Part shown: positions 8,051 through 16,429 of the stretch, in pieces
Numbering within the stretch: the stretch's first letter is position 1
Layout: every line of letters begins with the position of its first letter
Assembly (NCBI GenBank): GCA_030526245.1
Contig: JAUNDD010000010.1
Coordinates: forward strand, 15,095 to 62,128
Reading direction: 5' to 3'
From: Lachnospiraceae bacterium
Lineage (GTDB): Bacteria; Bacillota; Clostridia; Lachnospirales; Lachnospiraceae
Length of the DNA: 47,034 bases
Position numbers and translations under genes: made by a program
The notes under the pieces: model-generated
The model's database searches: none
The model's input: only the letters and a program-made list of their open reading frames with translations
What the model was told of the DNA's origin: nothing

Positions 8051-9970
8051 TCATGCCGTCACCTGATTGCCCCGGTACAGCTGGGCATATTTGCCGTTCA
8101 GCTCCATCAGCTGCTCGTGATTGCCCCGCTCGATGATCCGCCCCTGCTCCATGACCATGATGCAGTCCGCATTGCGGATGGTGGACAGACGGTGGGCAAT
8201 GACGAAGGTGGTTCGTCCCTTCATCAGCTTGTCCATGCTGGCCTGGACCAGACGCTCGGTACGGGTATCGATGGAGCTGGTGGCCTCATCCAGGATCAGC
8301 GCCGGCGGATCGGCGATGGCTGCCCGGGCGATGGCCAGCAGCTGCCGCTGTCCCTGGGACAGATTGCCGCCGTCTCCGGTGAGCATGGTGTCGTAGCCCT
8401 GGGGCAGATGGCGGATAAAGCTGTCCGCATTGGCCAGACGGGCTGCTGCATAGACCTCCTCGTCCGTGGCATCCAGCTTGCCGTAGCGGATGTTGTCCCG
8501 GACCGTGCCGGTGAACAGATGGGTATCCTGCAGTACGATTCCCAGGGATCTTCGAAGATCTCCCTTCCGGATCTTGTTCACATTGATATCGTCGTAGCGG
8601 ATCTTTCCGTCCTGGATATCGTAGAAACGGTTGATCAGGTTGATGATGGTGGTCTTACCGGCACCGGTGGAGCCCACAAAGGCGATCTTCTGTCCCGGCT
8701 CGGCAAAGAGCTTGATGTCATGCAGCACCATCTTCTCATCGGTGTAGCCAAAGTCCACGCCGTCGAAGACCACCTTGCCCTGCAGCGGTACATAGTCCAC
8801 CGATCCGTCCGCCTGGTGGGTATGCTTCCAGGCCCACTGGCCGGTGTGCTCCTTCGTTTCCGTGATCTGTCCCGCCTCATTCCGGACATTCACCAGATCA
8901 ACGTAGCCCTCGTCGGTCTCCTCGGCTTCGTCCAGCAGCTTAAAGATCCGGTCGGCACCGGCCAGGGCCATCACGATGGCATTCATCTGCTGGCTCACCT
9001 GGTTGATGGGCATGGAGAAGGAGCGGTTGAAGGTCAGGAAGGAAGCCAGCTTGCCGACGGTGAGTCCCGAAAAGCCGGTGAGCGCCAGGGCGCCGCCAGC
9101 CATGGCACAGACCACATAGGACACGTTACCCAGCTGTGCATTGATGGGGCCCAGGATGTTGGCATAGCTGTTGGCCTTGCAGGCGCTTTCGCATAATGCC
9201 TCGTTGAGCTGATCAAAGGCCCGGATGCTCTCCTCCTCGTGGCAGAAGACCTTGACCACCTTCTGTCCGGCCATGGTCTCCTCGATCAGTCCGTTCAGCT
9301 TGCCAAGATCCTGCTGCTGACGGACGAAATAGCGTCCCGACCGGCTGGCCGCATACTTGGTGCACATCACCATCACCACCACCATCACCAGGGTCACCAG
9401 GGTCAGCGGAATGCTCAGCACGATCATGCTGATCAGCACACTGACGATGGTAAACCCGGAATTTAAGATCTGAGGCAGAGACTGGCTCAGCAGCTGACGG
9501 ATCGTGTCGATGTCGTTGGTGTAGATGGACATGATATCGCCGTGGGCATGGGTATCGAAGTATTTCACCGGCAGCTTTTCCATGTGAGAGAAAAGCTCAT
9601 CCCGCAGATCCCGCAGAGAGCCCTGGGTCACATACATCAGCAGACGCTGCTGGGCAAAGGCCGCTGCCACGCCGCAGGCATAGAAAATGCCCACACGCAG
9701 GATGGCCGTCAGCAGGGGCTGAAAATCCGGTGTGCTCTGTCCCAGCATGGGAACGATGTAGTCATCGATCAGAGATTTGGTAAACATGGTACCCTGAACA
9801 CTGGCCAGTACATTGATCACGATGCATACCGCCACCAGGATGTACTGCACGGCATAGCGCTTCATCACAAAGGCCAGCAGTCGCTTTAAGGTCTTTCCCG
9901 GATCGGCCAGCTTCGGCGCCGGTCCTCTTCCATGGCCCATGGGGCCCTTCGTTGCTTTTGGCTGTGCCAT
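8051..9970 (-). CDS. ABC exporter half-transporter, catalytically competent subunit
   Basis: A 639-residue fused permease-ATPase of the multidrug/lipid exporter type. Residues 1-340 form the six-helix membrane domain; the nucleotide-binding domain has Walker A GSTGAGKT, the signature LSQGQRQ (Gly replaced by Gln), Walker B LILDEATSSID with the catalytic Glu, and the switch His in FVIAHRLST. The partner gene at 9970-11721 has the complementary defects, so the two should form a heterodimer with one active ATP site, as in TM287/288 and BmrCD. Its ATG overlaps the partner's TAA by one base (TAATG), indicating translational coupling. The cytoplasmic N-terminus is Pro/Lys/Gly rich. Substrate unknown. 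Confidence 0.92.
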   Translation of the reverse strand: MAQPKATKGPMGHGRGPAPKLADPGKTLKRLLAFVMKRYAVQYILVAVCIVINVLASVQGTMFTKSLIDDYIVPMLGQSTPDFQPLLTAILRVGIFYACGVAAAFAQQRLLMYVTQGSLRDLRDELFSHMEKLPVKYFDTHAHGDIMSIYTNDIDTIRQLLSQSLPQILNSGFTIVSVLISMIVLSIPLTLVTLVMVVVMVMCTKYAASRSGRYFVRQQQDLGKLNGLIEETMAGQKVVKVFCHEEESIRAFDQLNEALCESACKANSYANILGPINAQLGNVSYVVCAMAGGALALTGFSGLTVGKLASFLTFNRSFSMPINQVSQQMNAIVMALAGADRIFKLLDEAEETDEGYVDLVNVRNEAGQITETKEHTGQWAWKHTHQADGSVDYVPLQGKVVFDGVDFGYTDEKMVLHDIKLFAEPGQKIAFVGSTGAGKTTIINLINRFYDIQDGKIRYDDINVNKIRKGDLRRSLGIVLQDTHLFTGTVRDNIRYGKLDATDEEVYAAARLANADSFIRHLPQGYDTMLTGDGGNLSQGQRQLLAIARAAIADPPALILDEATSSIDTRTERLVQASMDKLMKGRTTFVIAHRLSTIRNADCIMVMEQGRIIERGNHEQLMELNGKYAQLYRGNQVTA

Positions 9971-11721
9971 TATGCCTCTCCCTCCATTCTGTCAAAATCT
10001 CCGCTTCCTCTGGTCTGGGATTCATAAACCTCCCGGTAGATGGCGTTGCCGGCCAGCAGCTCCTCATGGGTACCGAAGCCGTCGATCCGGCCGTCATCCA
10101 GCACCAGTATGCGGTCCGCATCCTGGATGGAGGAGATACGCTGGGCGATGATCAGCTTCGTGGTATCCGGGATCTGGGTCAGGAAGGCCTGACGGATCCG
10201 GGCATCCGTGGCGGTATCCACCGCACTGGTGGAGTCATCCAGGATCAGCACCTTCGGCTTTTTCAGAAGAGCCCGGGCAATACACAGACGCTGCTTCTGA
10301 CCGCCGGACACATTGGCGCCGCCCTGCTCGATGTAGGTATTGTATCCCTCGGGCATACGCTGGATGAATTCATCCGCGCAGGCCAGGCGGCAGGCCTCCT
10401 GACATTCCTCGTCGGTGGCCTGCTTGTCGCCCCAGCGCAGGTTTTCGTAGATCGTGCCGGAAAACAGCACATTCTTCTGCAGCACCACCGCCACCTGATT
10501 GCGCAGTGCCTCCAGATCGTATTCCCGGACGTCCCGGCCGCCGACCCGGACGCTGCCCTCCTGCACATCGTACAGACGGGAGATCAGGTTCACCAGAGAG
10601 GTCTTGGCCGATCCGGTGCCGCCCATGATACCGATGGTCTCGCCGGAGCGGATCGACAGGGTCATATCCCGGATCACCGGCTCCTCCGAGGTGGTGTTGT
10701 AGCCGAACTGAACGTGTTCAAACTCGATGCTGCCGTCTGCCACCTCATACACCGGCTCCTGGGGATTCTTCAGGGCCGGCTCCTCTGTCAGCACCTCGCA
10801 GATACGCTCCGCCGAGGCGATGGACATGGTCATCATCACAAAGATCATGGACAGCATCATCAGATTCATCAGGATGTTCATGCAGTAGGTGAGCAGGGAC
10901 ATGAGCTCACCGGTGGTCATCCCCTCCACCACGATCATGCCGGCTCCCAGCCAGCTGATCAGCAGAATGCTGCCGTACAGCGAGAACATCATCAGCGGCG
11001 GGTTGTAGGAGATCACCTTTTCCGCCTTCAGAAACAGGTTGTAGATGTTCATGTTGGCCTTGTGGAATTTTTCGGTTTCGTGCTCCTCCCGAACGAAGGC
11101 CTTAACCACGCGGATGGCCGTCACATTTTCCTGTACCGATGCGTTCAGTTCATCGTACCGCGGAAATACCTGACGGAAGTGCCGGTTCGCCTTGGCCACG
11201 ATCACCGCCAGGCAGCCACCCAGCAGAATCACCGCTCCCAGGTAGACCAGGGCCAGGCGCGCATTAATATAAAAACTCATTACCAGAGCAACCACCAGAG
11301 AGATGGGGGCCCGGAAACACATGCGCAGCATCATCTGGTACGCATTCTGGATGTTGGTGACGTCCGTGGTCAGTCTGGTCACCAGACCGGCGGTACTGAA
11401 CCGGTCGATGTTGGCAAAGGAAAAGCTCTGGATCTGGTCAAACATGGCCTTTCGCAGATTTTTGGCAAAGCCCGTGGAGGCTTTGGCTCCGTAAACAGCT
11501 CCCATCAGACCGGCGAACAGGGCCACCAGTGCGGCCACCGTCATCAAAATGCCTGTCAGCAGAATGTGCTTCATATTTCCGTCATTTACACCCTTGTCGA
11601 TGATGGAAGCCATCAGCAGGGGGATGATCATCTCCATAATGACTTCCAGAATCATAAAGACCGGCGTCATCAGAGACGGCTTTTTGTACTCCTTGATCTG
11701 AGCACCCAGTGTTTTCAGCAT
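9970..11721 (-). CDS. ABC exporter half-transporter, degenerate-site subunit
   Basis: A 583-residue fused permease-ATPase. The membrane domain spans residues 15-300. The ATPase domain has Walker A GGTGSAKTS, an intact signature VSGGQKQR, Walker B LILDDSTSAVD with Asp where the catalytic Glu should be, and LIIAQRISS with Gln in place of the switch His. These changes mark the non-hydrolysing site of heterodimeric exporters; its intact signature completes the active site of the partner at 8051-9970. The ATG at 11721 is chosen over an upstream start at 11844 because GAAGGAG precedes it and because the extra 41 codons run through repeat hairpins. It is first in a two-gene operon. No clear promoter was found between it and the lysS terminator. 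Confidence 0.92.
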   Translation of the reverse strand: MLKTLGAQIKEYKKPSLMTPVFMILEVIMEMIIPLLMASIIDKGVNDGNMKHILLTGILMTVAALVALFAGLMGAVYGAKASTGFAKNLRKAMFDQIQSFSFANIDRFSTAGLVTRLTTDVTNIQNAYQMMLRMCFRAPISLVVALVMSFYINARLALVYLGAVILLGGCLAVIVAKANRHFRQVFPRYDELNASVQENVTAIRVVKAFVREEHETEKFHKANMNIYNLFLKAEKVISYNPPLMMFSLYGSILLISWLGAGMIVVEGMTTGELMSLLTYCMNILMNLMMLSMIFVMMTMSIASAERICEVLTEEPALKNPQEPVYEVADGSIEFEHVQFGYNTTSEEPVIRDMTLSIRSGETIGIMGGTGSAKTSLVNLISRLYDVQEGSVRVGGRDVREYDLEALRNQVAVVLQKNVLFSGTIYENLRWGDKQATDEECQEACRLACADEFIQRMPEGYNTYIEQGGANVSGGQKQRLCIARALLKKPKVLILDDSTSAVDTATDARIRQAFLTQIPDTTKLIIAQRISSIQDADRILVLDDGRIDGFGTHEELLAGNAIYREVYESQTRGSGDFDRMEGEA

Positions 11722-11745
11722 ATAGACTCCTTCAAAAAAATACTG

Positions 11746-11811
11746 CCGGACACTGCCGCTTTGCGGCGGATGTCCGGATACCTGGTTACCGTTCACACAG
11801 TGAACGGTAAC
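11746..11811. repeat. Tandem intergenic hairpins (two recurring repeat modules)
   Basis: Two adjacent perfect-stem hairpins in the leader of the ABC exporter. The first (11746-11777) nests GCCGC-TTT-GCGGC inside CCGGACA/TGTCCGG. The second (11785-11811) has a 12-bp stem closing on ACA, with the core GTTCACACAGTGAAC. The first core recurs at 35481-35506 and the second at 15535-15561 and 42489-42513. The DNA from 11812 to 11867 adds a third small hairpin (AAATCCC/GGGATTT). Confidence 0.8.
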
Positions 11812-11867
11812 GGTCCCGCAGAAAATCCCAGGCGGGATTTCCAATCGGCTTTTCCTGCGCTAGACGC

Positions 11868-11898
11868 AAAAAGATACTGCCACACAGGCAGTATCTTT
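11868..11898 (-). terminator. Terminator of greA-lysS
   Basis: A perfect 12-bp stem (AAAGATACTGCC / GGCAGTATCTTT) with a 5-nt loop, followed on the minus strand by TTTTTGCG. It begins about 20 nt beyond the lysS stop at 11918. Confidence 0.9.
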
Positions 11899-11917
11899 GT
11901 TTAAGCTAAAAAACGGA

Positions 11918-13948
11918 TCAATACATCTTTGCGCCGGCCGGGATATGGTTATCCAGCATCAGCAGATGCAGCTTTTCCTCACCCTCTTCGGTATGTACCG
12001 CAGAGATCAGCATGCCGCAGCTTTCGATGCCCATCATCGGTCTCGGCGGCAGGTTGGTGATGGCCAGCAGGGTCTTGCCTACCAGCTCTTCCGGCTCATA
12101 GTATGCATGGATTCCGGACAGAATGGTCCGGTCGGTGCCGGTTCCGTCATCCAGGGTGAACTGCAGAAGCTTTTTGGACTTCTTCACAGCCTCACAGGCC
12201 TTGACCTTTACGGCACGGAAATCCGACTTACTGAAGGTCTCAAAGTCTACCAGATCGGCGAACAGCGGCTCGATCTCCACCTTGGAGAAGTCGATCACTT
12301 CCTCTACGGCAGCCTCTGCCTTCTCTTCATTGTTTGCCTTCTTGGCGCCGCCGTCCAGACTCTTCATGGTGGGGAACAGCAGTACGTCACGGATCGCCTG
12401 GCTGTCGGTGAGCAGCATGACCAGACGGTCGATACCGTAGCCGATACCACCCGTGGGCGGCATACCGATCTCCAGTGCATTCAGGAAGTCCTCATCGGTG
12501 TGCTGTGCTTCCTCGTCACCAGCCTCTGCATTGGCATCCTGCTGGGCGAAACGCTCACGCTGATCGATGGGATCGTTCAGCTCGGAGTAGGCATTGCACA
12601 TTTCCCAGGTGTTGATGAACAGCTCGAAACGCTCTACCTTTTCCGGATCCGAGGGCTTCTTCTTGGTCAGCGGGGAGATGGACAGCGGATGGTCCATGAT
12701 GAAGGTGGGCTGGATCAGCTCCTTCTCGCAGTACTCCTCGAAGAACAGGTTGATGATGTCGCCCTTGCCGTGACGCTCCTCGAACTCGATGTGATGCTCC
12801 TTGGCCAGTGCCTTGGCTTCCTCGTCGGTCTTGACCTGATCGAAGTCGATGCCGGCATACTTCTTGATGGCATCGTTCATGGTCAGACGCTCGAAGGGCT
12901 TGCCGAAGTCGATCTCGATACCGTTGTAGGAGAACTTGGTGCTGCCCAGAACGGTCTCGGCCAGATAGCGGAACATGCTCTCGGTCAGCTCCATCATGCC
13001 TTCGTAGTCCGTGTAAGCCTGATACAGCTCCATCAGAGTGAACTCCGGATTGTGACGGGTGTCCACACCCTCGTTTCTGTATACGCGGCCGATCTCGTAA
13101 ACCCGCTCCAGGCCGCCTACGATCAGACGCTTCAGATACAGCTCCAGGGAGATACGCAGCTTAACGTCCTCATTCAGTGCATTGTAATGGGTCTCGAAGG
13201 GTCTGGCTGCCGCACCGCCGGCATTGCTGACCAGGGTCGGAGTCTCCACCTCGATGAAGTTGCGGCCGTCCAGGAACTTACGGATCTCCTTAATGATCTG
13301 GGAACGCTTCAGGAATACATCCTTGGATTCCGGATTCATGATCAGATCCACGTATCTCTGACGATAACGGGTATCCGTATTGGTCAGACCATGGAACTTC
13401 TCCGGCAGGATCTGCAGAGACTTGCTCAGCAGGGTCATCTCCTGTGCATGGATGGAGACCTCCCCGGTCTTGGTACGGAAGGCATAACCCTTGATTCCGT
13501 AGATATCACCGATATCAGACTTCTTGAACTGTGCGTAGGACTCATCGCCGATGGCATCCCTGGCCACGTAGATCTGGATGTTGCCCTTCAGGTCCTGGAT
13601 ATTGCAGAAGGAAGCCTTACCCATGACGCGCTTGAACATCATACGACCGGCCACCGATACGTTGATCGGCTGTGCATCCATGATGGCACGGCGCTCATTG
13701 TAATCATCGTTGATGACCTGACGAGCCTGAGCCTCATCCATGCCCTCGGTGCTCGGCACGGCTCTACCTGCCAGGATCTTCTCCTCGTGCGCATTGTATA
13801 ACGCTTTCACATCTGTGGAGTGGTGTGTCTGATCAAATTTGGTGATCTGGAAGGGATCCTTTCCCATTCCCTGCAGCTCCGCCAGCTTGTCCCGGCGGAT
13901 CTGAAGCAGCTGTCCCATATCCTGCTGTGCGTTCTTAGCTTCAGCCAT
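11918..13948 (-). CDS. lysS: Lysyl-tRNA synthetase (class II) with C-terminal tRNA-binding domain
   Basis: Charges tRNA-Lys with lysine in the cytoplasm. Of 676 residues, about 60-160 form the OB-fold anticodon-binding domain and about 170-500 the class II catalytic core, with motif 2 around [12 protein letters not shown] and motif 3 [13 protein letters not shown] charged linker then leads to residues about 565-676, a Trbp111/EMAPII-type tRNA-binding domain ([20 protein letters not shown], then [12 protein letters not shown] and [13 protein letters not shown]) of the kind usually found at the C-terminus of MetRS. Ordinary bacterial LysRS is about 500 residues, so this is a fusion. AAGGAG stands 6 nt before the ATG. 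It follows greA by 37 nt and shares its promoter. No T-box was seen. Confidence 0.96.
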   Translation of the reverse strand: MAEAKNAQQDMGQLLQIRRDKLAELQGMGKDPFQITKFDQTHHSTDVKALYNAHEEKILAGRAVPSTEGMDEAQARQVINDDYNERRAIMDAQPINVSVAGRMMFKRVMGKASFCNIQDLKGNIQIYVARDAIGDESYAQFKKSDIGDIYGIKGYAFRTKTGEVSIHAQEMTLLSKSLQILPEKFHGLTNTDTRYRQRYVDLIMNPESKDVFLKRSQIIKEIRKFLDGRNFIEVETPTLVSNAGGAAARPFETHYNALNEDVKLRISLELYLKRLIVGGLERVYEIGRVYRNEGVDTRHNPEFTLMELYQAYTDYEGMMELTESMFRYLAETVLGSTKFSYNGIEIDFGKPFERLTMNDAIKKYAGIDFDQVKTDEEAKALAKEHHIEFEERHGKGDIINLFFEEYCEKELIQPTFIMDHPLSISPLTKKKPSDPEKVERFELFINTWEMCNAYSELNDPIDQRERFAQQDANAEAGDEEAQHTDEDFLNALEIGMPPTGGIGYGIDRLVMLLTDSQAIRDVLLFPTMKSLDGGAKKANNEEKAEAAVEEVIDFSKVEIEPLFADLVDFETFSKSDFRAVKVKACEAVKKSKKLLQFTLDDGTGTDRTILSGIHAYYEPEELVGKTLLAITNLPPRPMMGIESCGMLISAVHTEEGEEKLHLLMLDNHIPAGAKMY

Positions 13949-13985
13949 TGTACTCTCCTTCGTAATCTGTTCTTCTATCTTCCAA

Positions 13986-14474
13986 TCAGTTCGTTGCTCT
14001 TTCGATCTTCAGGACCGTGTACTGAGCCATACCACCCGGTGTTTCCACGTCGATGGTCTGTCCGACTACAGCACCGATCAGGGCCATACCCAGCGGAGAT
14101 TCATTGGAGATCTTTCCACTCAGGCTGTTTGCCTCGGTGGAACCTACCAGACGGAACTCCACTTCCTCGTCAAATTCCTTATCCAGCAGGGTAACCATGC
14201 AGCCTACGTTGACCTTGTTCAGGTCTACTACGTCTTCATCCACGACCTCTACGTTCTTGAGCAGCTTTTCGATCTCTTCGATACGAGCCTCAATGTGTGC
14301 CTGCTCATCCTTTGCTGCATCGTACTCAGCGTTCTCGGACAGGTCGCCCTGCTCTCTGGCTTCCTTGATCTTTTCAGCGATCTCACGACGCTGATTTACC
14401 TTCAGATCCTGCAGTTCATCCTCAAGTGCCTTCAGACCGCTGTAGGTCAGTACGTTCTTCTTTACTGCTTCCAT
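13986..14474 (-). CDS. greA: Transcription elongation factor GreA
   Basis: A 162-residue factor that enters the RNA polymerase secondary channel and stimulates cleavage of backtracked transcripts. The N-terminal coiled coil carries the acidic tip [14 protein letters not shown], and the C-terminal FKBP-like domain contains [16 protein letters not shown] and [16 protein letters not shown]. Length is normal for the family. The ATG at 14474 is chosen over an upstream start at 14516 because AAGGAG lies 7 nt before it and the shorter form begins [13 protein letters not shown], as GreA proteins do. First gene of greA-lysS, expressed from the promoter at 14672-14701. Confidence 0.97.
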   Translation of the reverse strand: MEAVKKNVLTYSGLKALEDELQDLKVNQRREIAEKIKEAREQGDLSENAEYDAAKDEQAHIEARIEEIEKLLKNVEVVDEDVVDLNKVNVGCMVTLLDKEFDEEVEFRLVGSTEANSLSGKISNESPLGMALIGAVVGQTIDVETPGGMAQYTVLKIERATN

Positions 14475-14671
14475 CCCAATTCTCCTTATTGCATAGCTGT
14501 GTTCCGGGTACCGCACGGATCCTCGTCCGATGCTCTCCCGCCGGTTTCACAGTCAGGGTGCCCGTTCTCATTGATCCATGACGCTAATCAAGCCGCGAAG
14601 GGGTTTCCCGCGCGGCATTTTGTTCATGTTTGTCTCGTTCTATTGTCATTACTCCACAACAGAGTGCAAGT

Positions 14672-14701
14672 ATTATAATCGAAGCCGTTTCCTGCTGTCA
14701 A
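14672..14701 (-). promoter_or_regulatory. Sigma-A promoter of greA-lysS
   Basis: On the minus strand TTGACA (14701-14696) and TATAAT (14677-14672) are separated by 18 nt. It starts only 7 nt beyond the stop codon of the upstream ATPase gene and leaves a leader of about 190 nt, which includes a GC-rich inverted repeat near 14600-14620 (CCGCG/CGCGG). No riboswitch was recognised in it. Confidence 0.85.
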
Positions 14702-14708
14702 GGATTTT

Positions 14709-15467
14709 TCAGAAGGCCGCCTGCACCAGCGCTCTGGCATAGTCGGACTGGGGATGCCAGATCACCTGATCCGGCGTTCCTTCCTCCTCCACCCGGCCGT
14801 TGCCAAGCACCAGGACCCGGTCGCAGATCTGCTGCACCAGTGCCAGATTGTGACAGATGAGCAGATAGCTGATCTGCCTCTCCCGATGCAGCCCTTCCAG
14901 AAGCTCCAGGATCTGCTTTTGCACCGTCACATCCAGGGCCGAGGTGGCCTCATCCAGGATCAGCAGCTTCGGATCCGGCATCAGTGCCCGGGCGATGGCG
15001 GCCCGCTGGCACTGCCCGCCCGATACCTCATGGGGATACCGTTTCAGAAAATCGGCGGAAAGCCCGCACTGCTCCAGCAGCATGCCGGCCTTTTTCTCCC
15101 GCTCCTGCCGGCTCACGCCTTTATTTTTCAGACTTTCACAGATCCCGTCCCCCAGGGTTCGGCGCGGATCAAAGGAACCGGCCGGCGTCTGAAAGACCAT
15201 CTGTACCCGGTCATATACCTCCGCCAGTCGTCTTCCCTTCAGACGGGTGATATCCTGCCCCTCCAGAAGAATCTGTCCGCTGCTCACATCCGTCAGCCGC
15301 AAAAGCATCTGGGCGATGGTCGACTTTCCGGAACCCGATTCGCCGACGATTCCTAAGATCTCACCTTCTTTCACCTCAAAGCTGACATGATCCACGGCGC
15401 ACAGCTCCTTATGACCTCCCTTTTTAAAGATCTTCGTAAGATCCTTCACCTGCAATATCGTTTCCAT
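14709..15467 (-). CDS. Oligopeptide/nickel-type ABC importer ATPase (OppF/DppF/NikE-like)
   Basis: A 252-residue cytoplasmic ATPase that powers the importer encoded upstream. It has Walker A GESGSGKST, Q-loop MVFQTPAGSFDP, signature VSGGQCQRAAIARAL, Walker B LLILDEATSALD and switch His ICHNLAL. The C-terminal extension typical of the oligopeptide branch (APxCxxxxP) is short or absent, as in many NikE proteins. GGAGAG precedes the ATG by 5 nt. It is the last gene of the five-gene importer operon, separated from the previous ATPase gene by 148 nt that carry repeat hairpins. Confidence 0.93.
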   Translation of the reverse strand: METILQVKDLTKIFKKGGHKELCAVDHVSFEVKEGEILGIVGESGSGKSTIAQMLLRLTDVSSGQILLEGQDITRLKGRRLAEVYDRVQMVFQTPAGSFDPRRTLGDGICESLKNKGVSRQEREKKAGMLLEQCGLSADFLKRYPHEVSGGQCQRAAIARALMPDPKLLILDEATSALDVTVQKQILELLEGLHRERQISYLLICHNLALVQQICDRVLVLGNGRVEEEGTPDQVIWHPQSDYARALVQAAF

Positions 15468-15498
15468 GCTTTCTCTCCGTTATCCCGGCTTTTCCACC

Positions 15499-15561
15499 GC
15501 AAAACCGGCTGGTATGACAGCCGGTTTCATGCTTGTTACAGTTCACGCAGTGAACTGTGAC
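15499..15561. repeat. Intergenic hairpins inside the importer operon
   Basis: Between the two ATPase genes lie a perfect AAACCGGCTG/CAGCCGGTTT hairpin (15499-15525) and a second hairpin (15535-15561) with the core GTTCACGCAGTGAAC and loop GCA, the same module found at 11785-11811 and 42489-42513. The flanking CCGGCCGG-rich bases to 15597 repeat parts of the first stem. On mRNA these could pause or protect the transcript between the two cistrons. Confidence 0.8.
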
Positions 15562-15615
15562 CCATGCTTTCCAAACCGGCCGGAATATCAACCGGTCCCA
15601 TTCTTTTCTCTGCCG

Positions 15616-16410
15616 TCAGGACGATTCCCGCTCTCTGCGGATACGGGGAACTGCGCCCAGCAGCTGCTTTGTATATTCGCTTTGGGGATCCTCCAGCACC
15701 TGCTTTGCCTGACCATACTCCATCACCTGCCCCTGCCGCAGCACGAGCACCCGGTCTGCCATGGCCTCCACCACACCGATATCGTGGGTCACCAGCACGA
15801 TCGCCGTGCCGAACAGATCCCGGATCCGAAGCATTTCCTCCACCACCTGGCGCTGCACCAGCACATCCAGTGCCGAGGTGGGTTCATCCGCCAGCAGGAC
15901 CGACGGCTTCATCAGCATGGCAATGGCAATGCCGGCCCGCTGGTTCATGCCGCCGGACAGTTCAAAGGGATAGCTGTTCCAGACCATTTCCCCATCCCGG
16001 AAATGAAGCTTCTCAAACAGTGCCATGGCCCGTTCCTTCGCCTCCGCCCGATTCACCTTTTCATGAGCGGACAGGCTCTCCAGAATCTGTTCTCCGATGG
16101 TCCGAATCGGACTGAGCGACGCGCCGCAGTCCTGAAAGACCATGCCAATTCCGGTGCCCCGGATCTGCCGCAGCTGTTTTTCCTTCAGATCCGGCAGATT
16201 CTTTCCTTCAAACCAGATGTCCCCCCGTGTGACCATCCCGCTCTTTCCAAGCAGCCCCATGGCTGCCCGGATCAGCGTACTCTTTCCCGAGCCGGATTCG
16301 CCCACCAGCCCCAGGATCTCGCCCGGCTGAAGGCTGAAGCTGACATCTCTTACCACCGTCCGCCCATCGAAGGCGATATCTACGTGCTGATAATCCAGTA
16401 TCCCGTTCAT
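15616..16410 (-). CDS. Oligopeptide/nickel-type ABC importer ATPase (OppD/DppD/NikD-like)
   Basis: Second ATPase of the importer, 264 residues from the ATG at 16410. It has Walker A GESGSGKST, Q-loop MVFQDCGASLSP, signature LSGGMNQRAGIAIAM, Walker B VLLADEPTSALD and switch His VTHDIGV. A TTG at 16437, overlapping the upstream stop by 8 nt, would add nine residues (MSERRNDDR). The start is uncertain because AAAGGCGG lies well placed for neither; MNGILDYQHVDIAF is the more natural beginning. It pairs with the ATPase at 14709-15467. Confidence 0.92.
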   Translation of the reverse strand: MNGILDYQHVDIAFDGRTVVRDVSFSLQPGEILGLVGESGSGKSTLIRAAMGLLGKSGMVTRGDIWFEGKNLPDLKEKQLRQIRGTGIGMVFQDCGASLSPIRTIGEQILESLSAHEKVNRAEAKERAMALFEKLHFRDGEMVWNSYPFELSGGMNQRAGIAIAMLMKPSVLLADEPTSALDVLVQRQVVEEMLRIRDLFGTAIVLVTHDIGVVEAMADRVLVLRQGQVMEYGQAKQVLEDPQSEYTKQLLGAVPRIRRERESS

Positions 16411-16429
16411 CCTGTCGTCATTCCGCCTT

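Noticed and set aside
9358-9400. Plus-strand stretch encoding a run of histidines
   Set aside because: It is antisense to a Val/Met-rich membrane helix of the ABC exporter (GTG/ATG codons read backwards as CAC/CAT).
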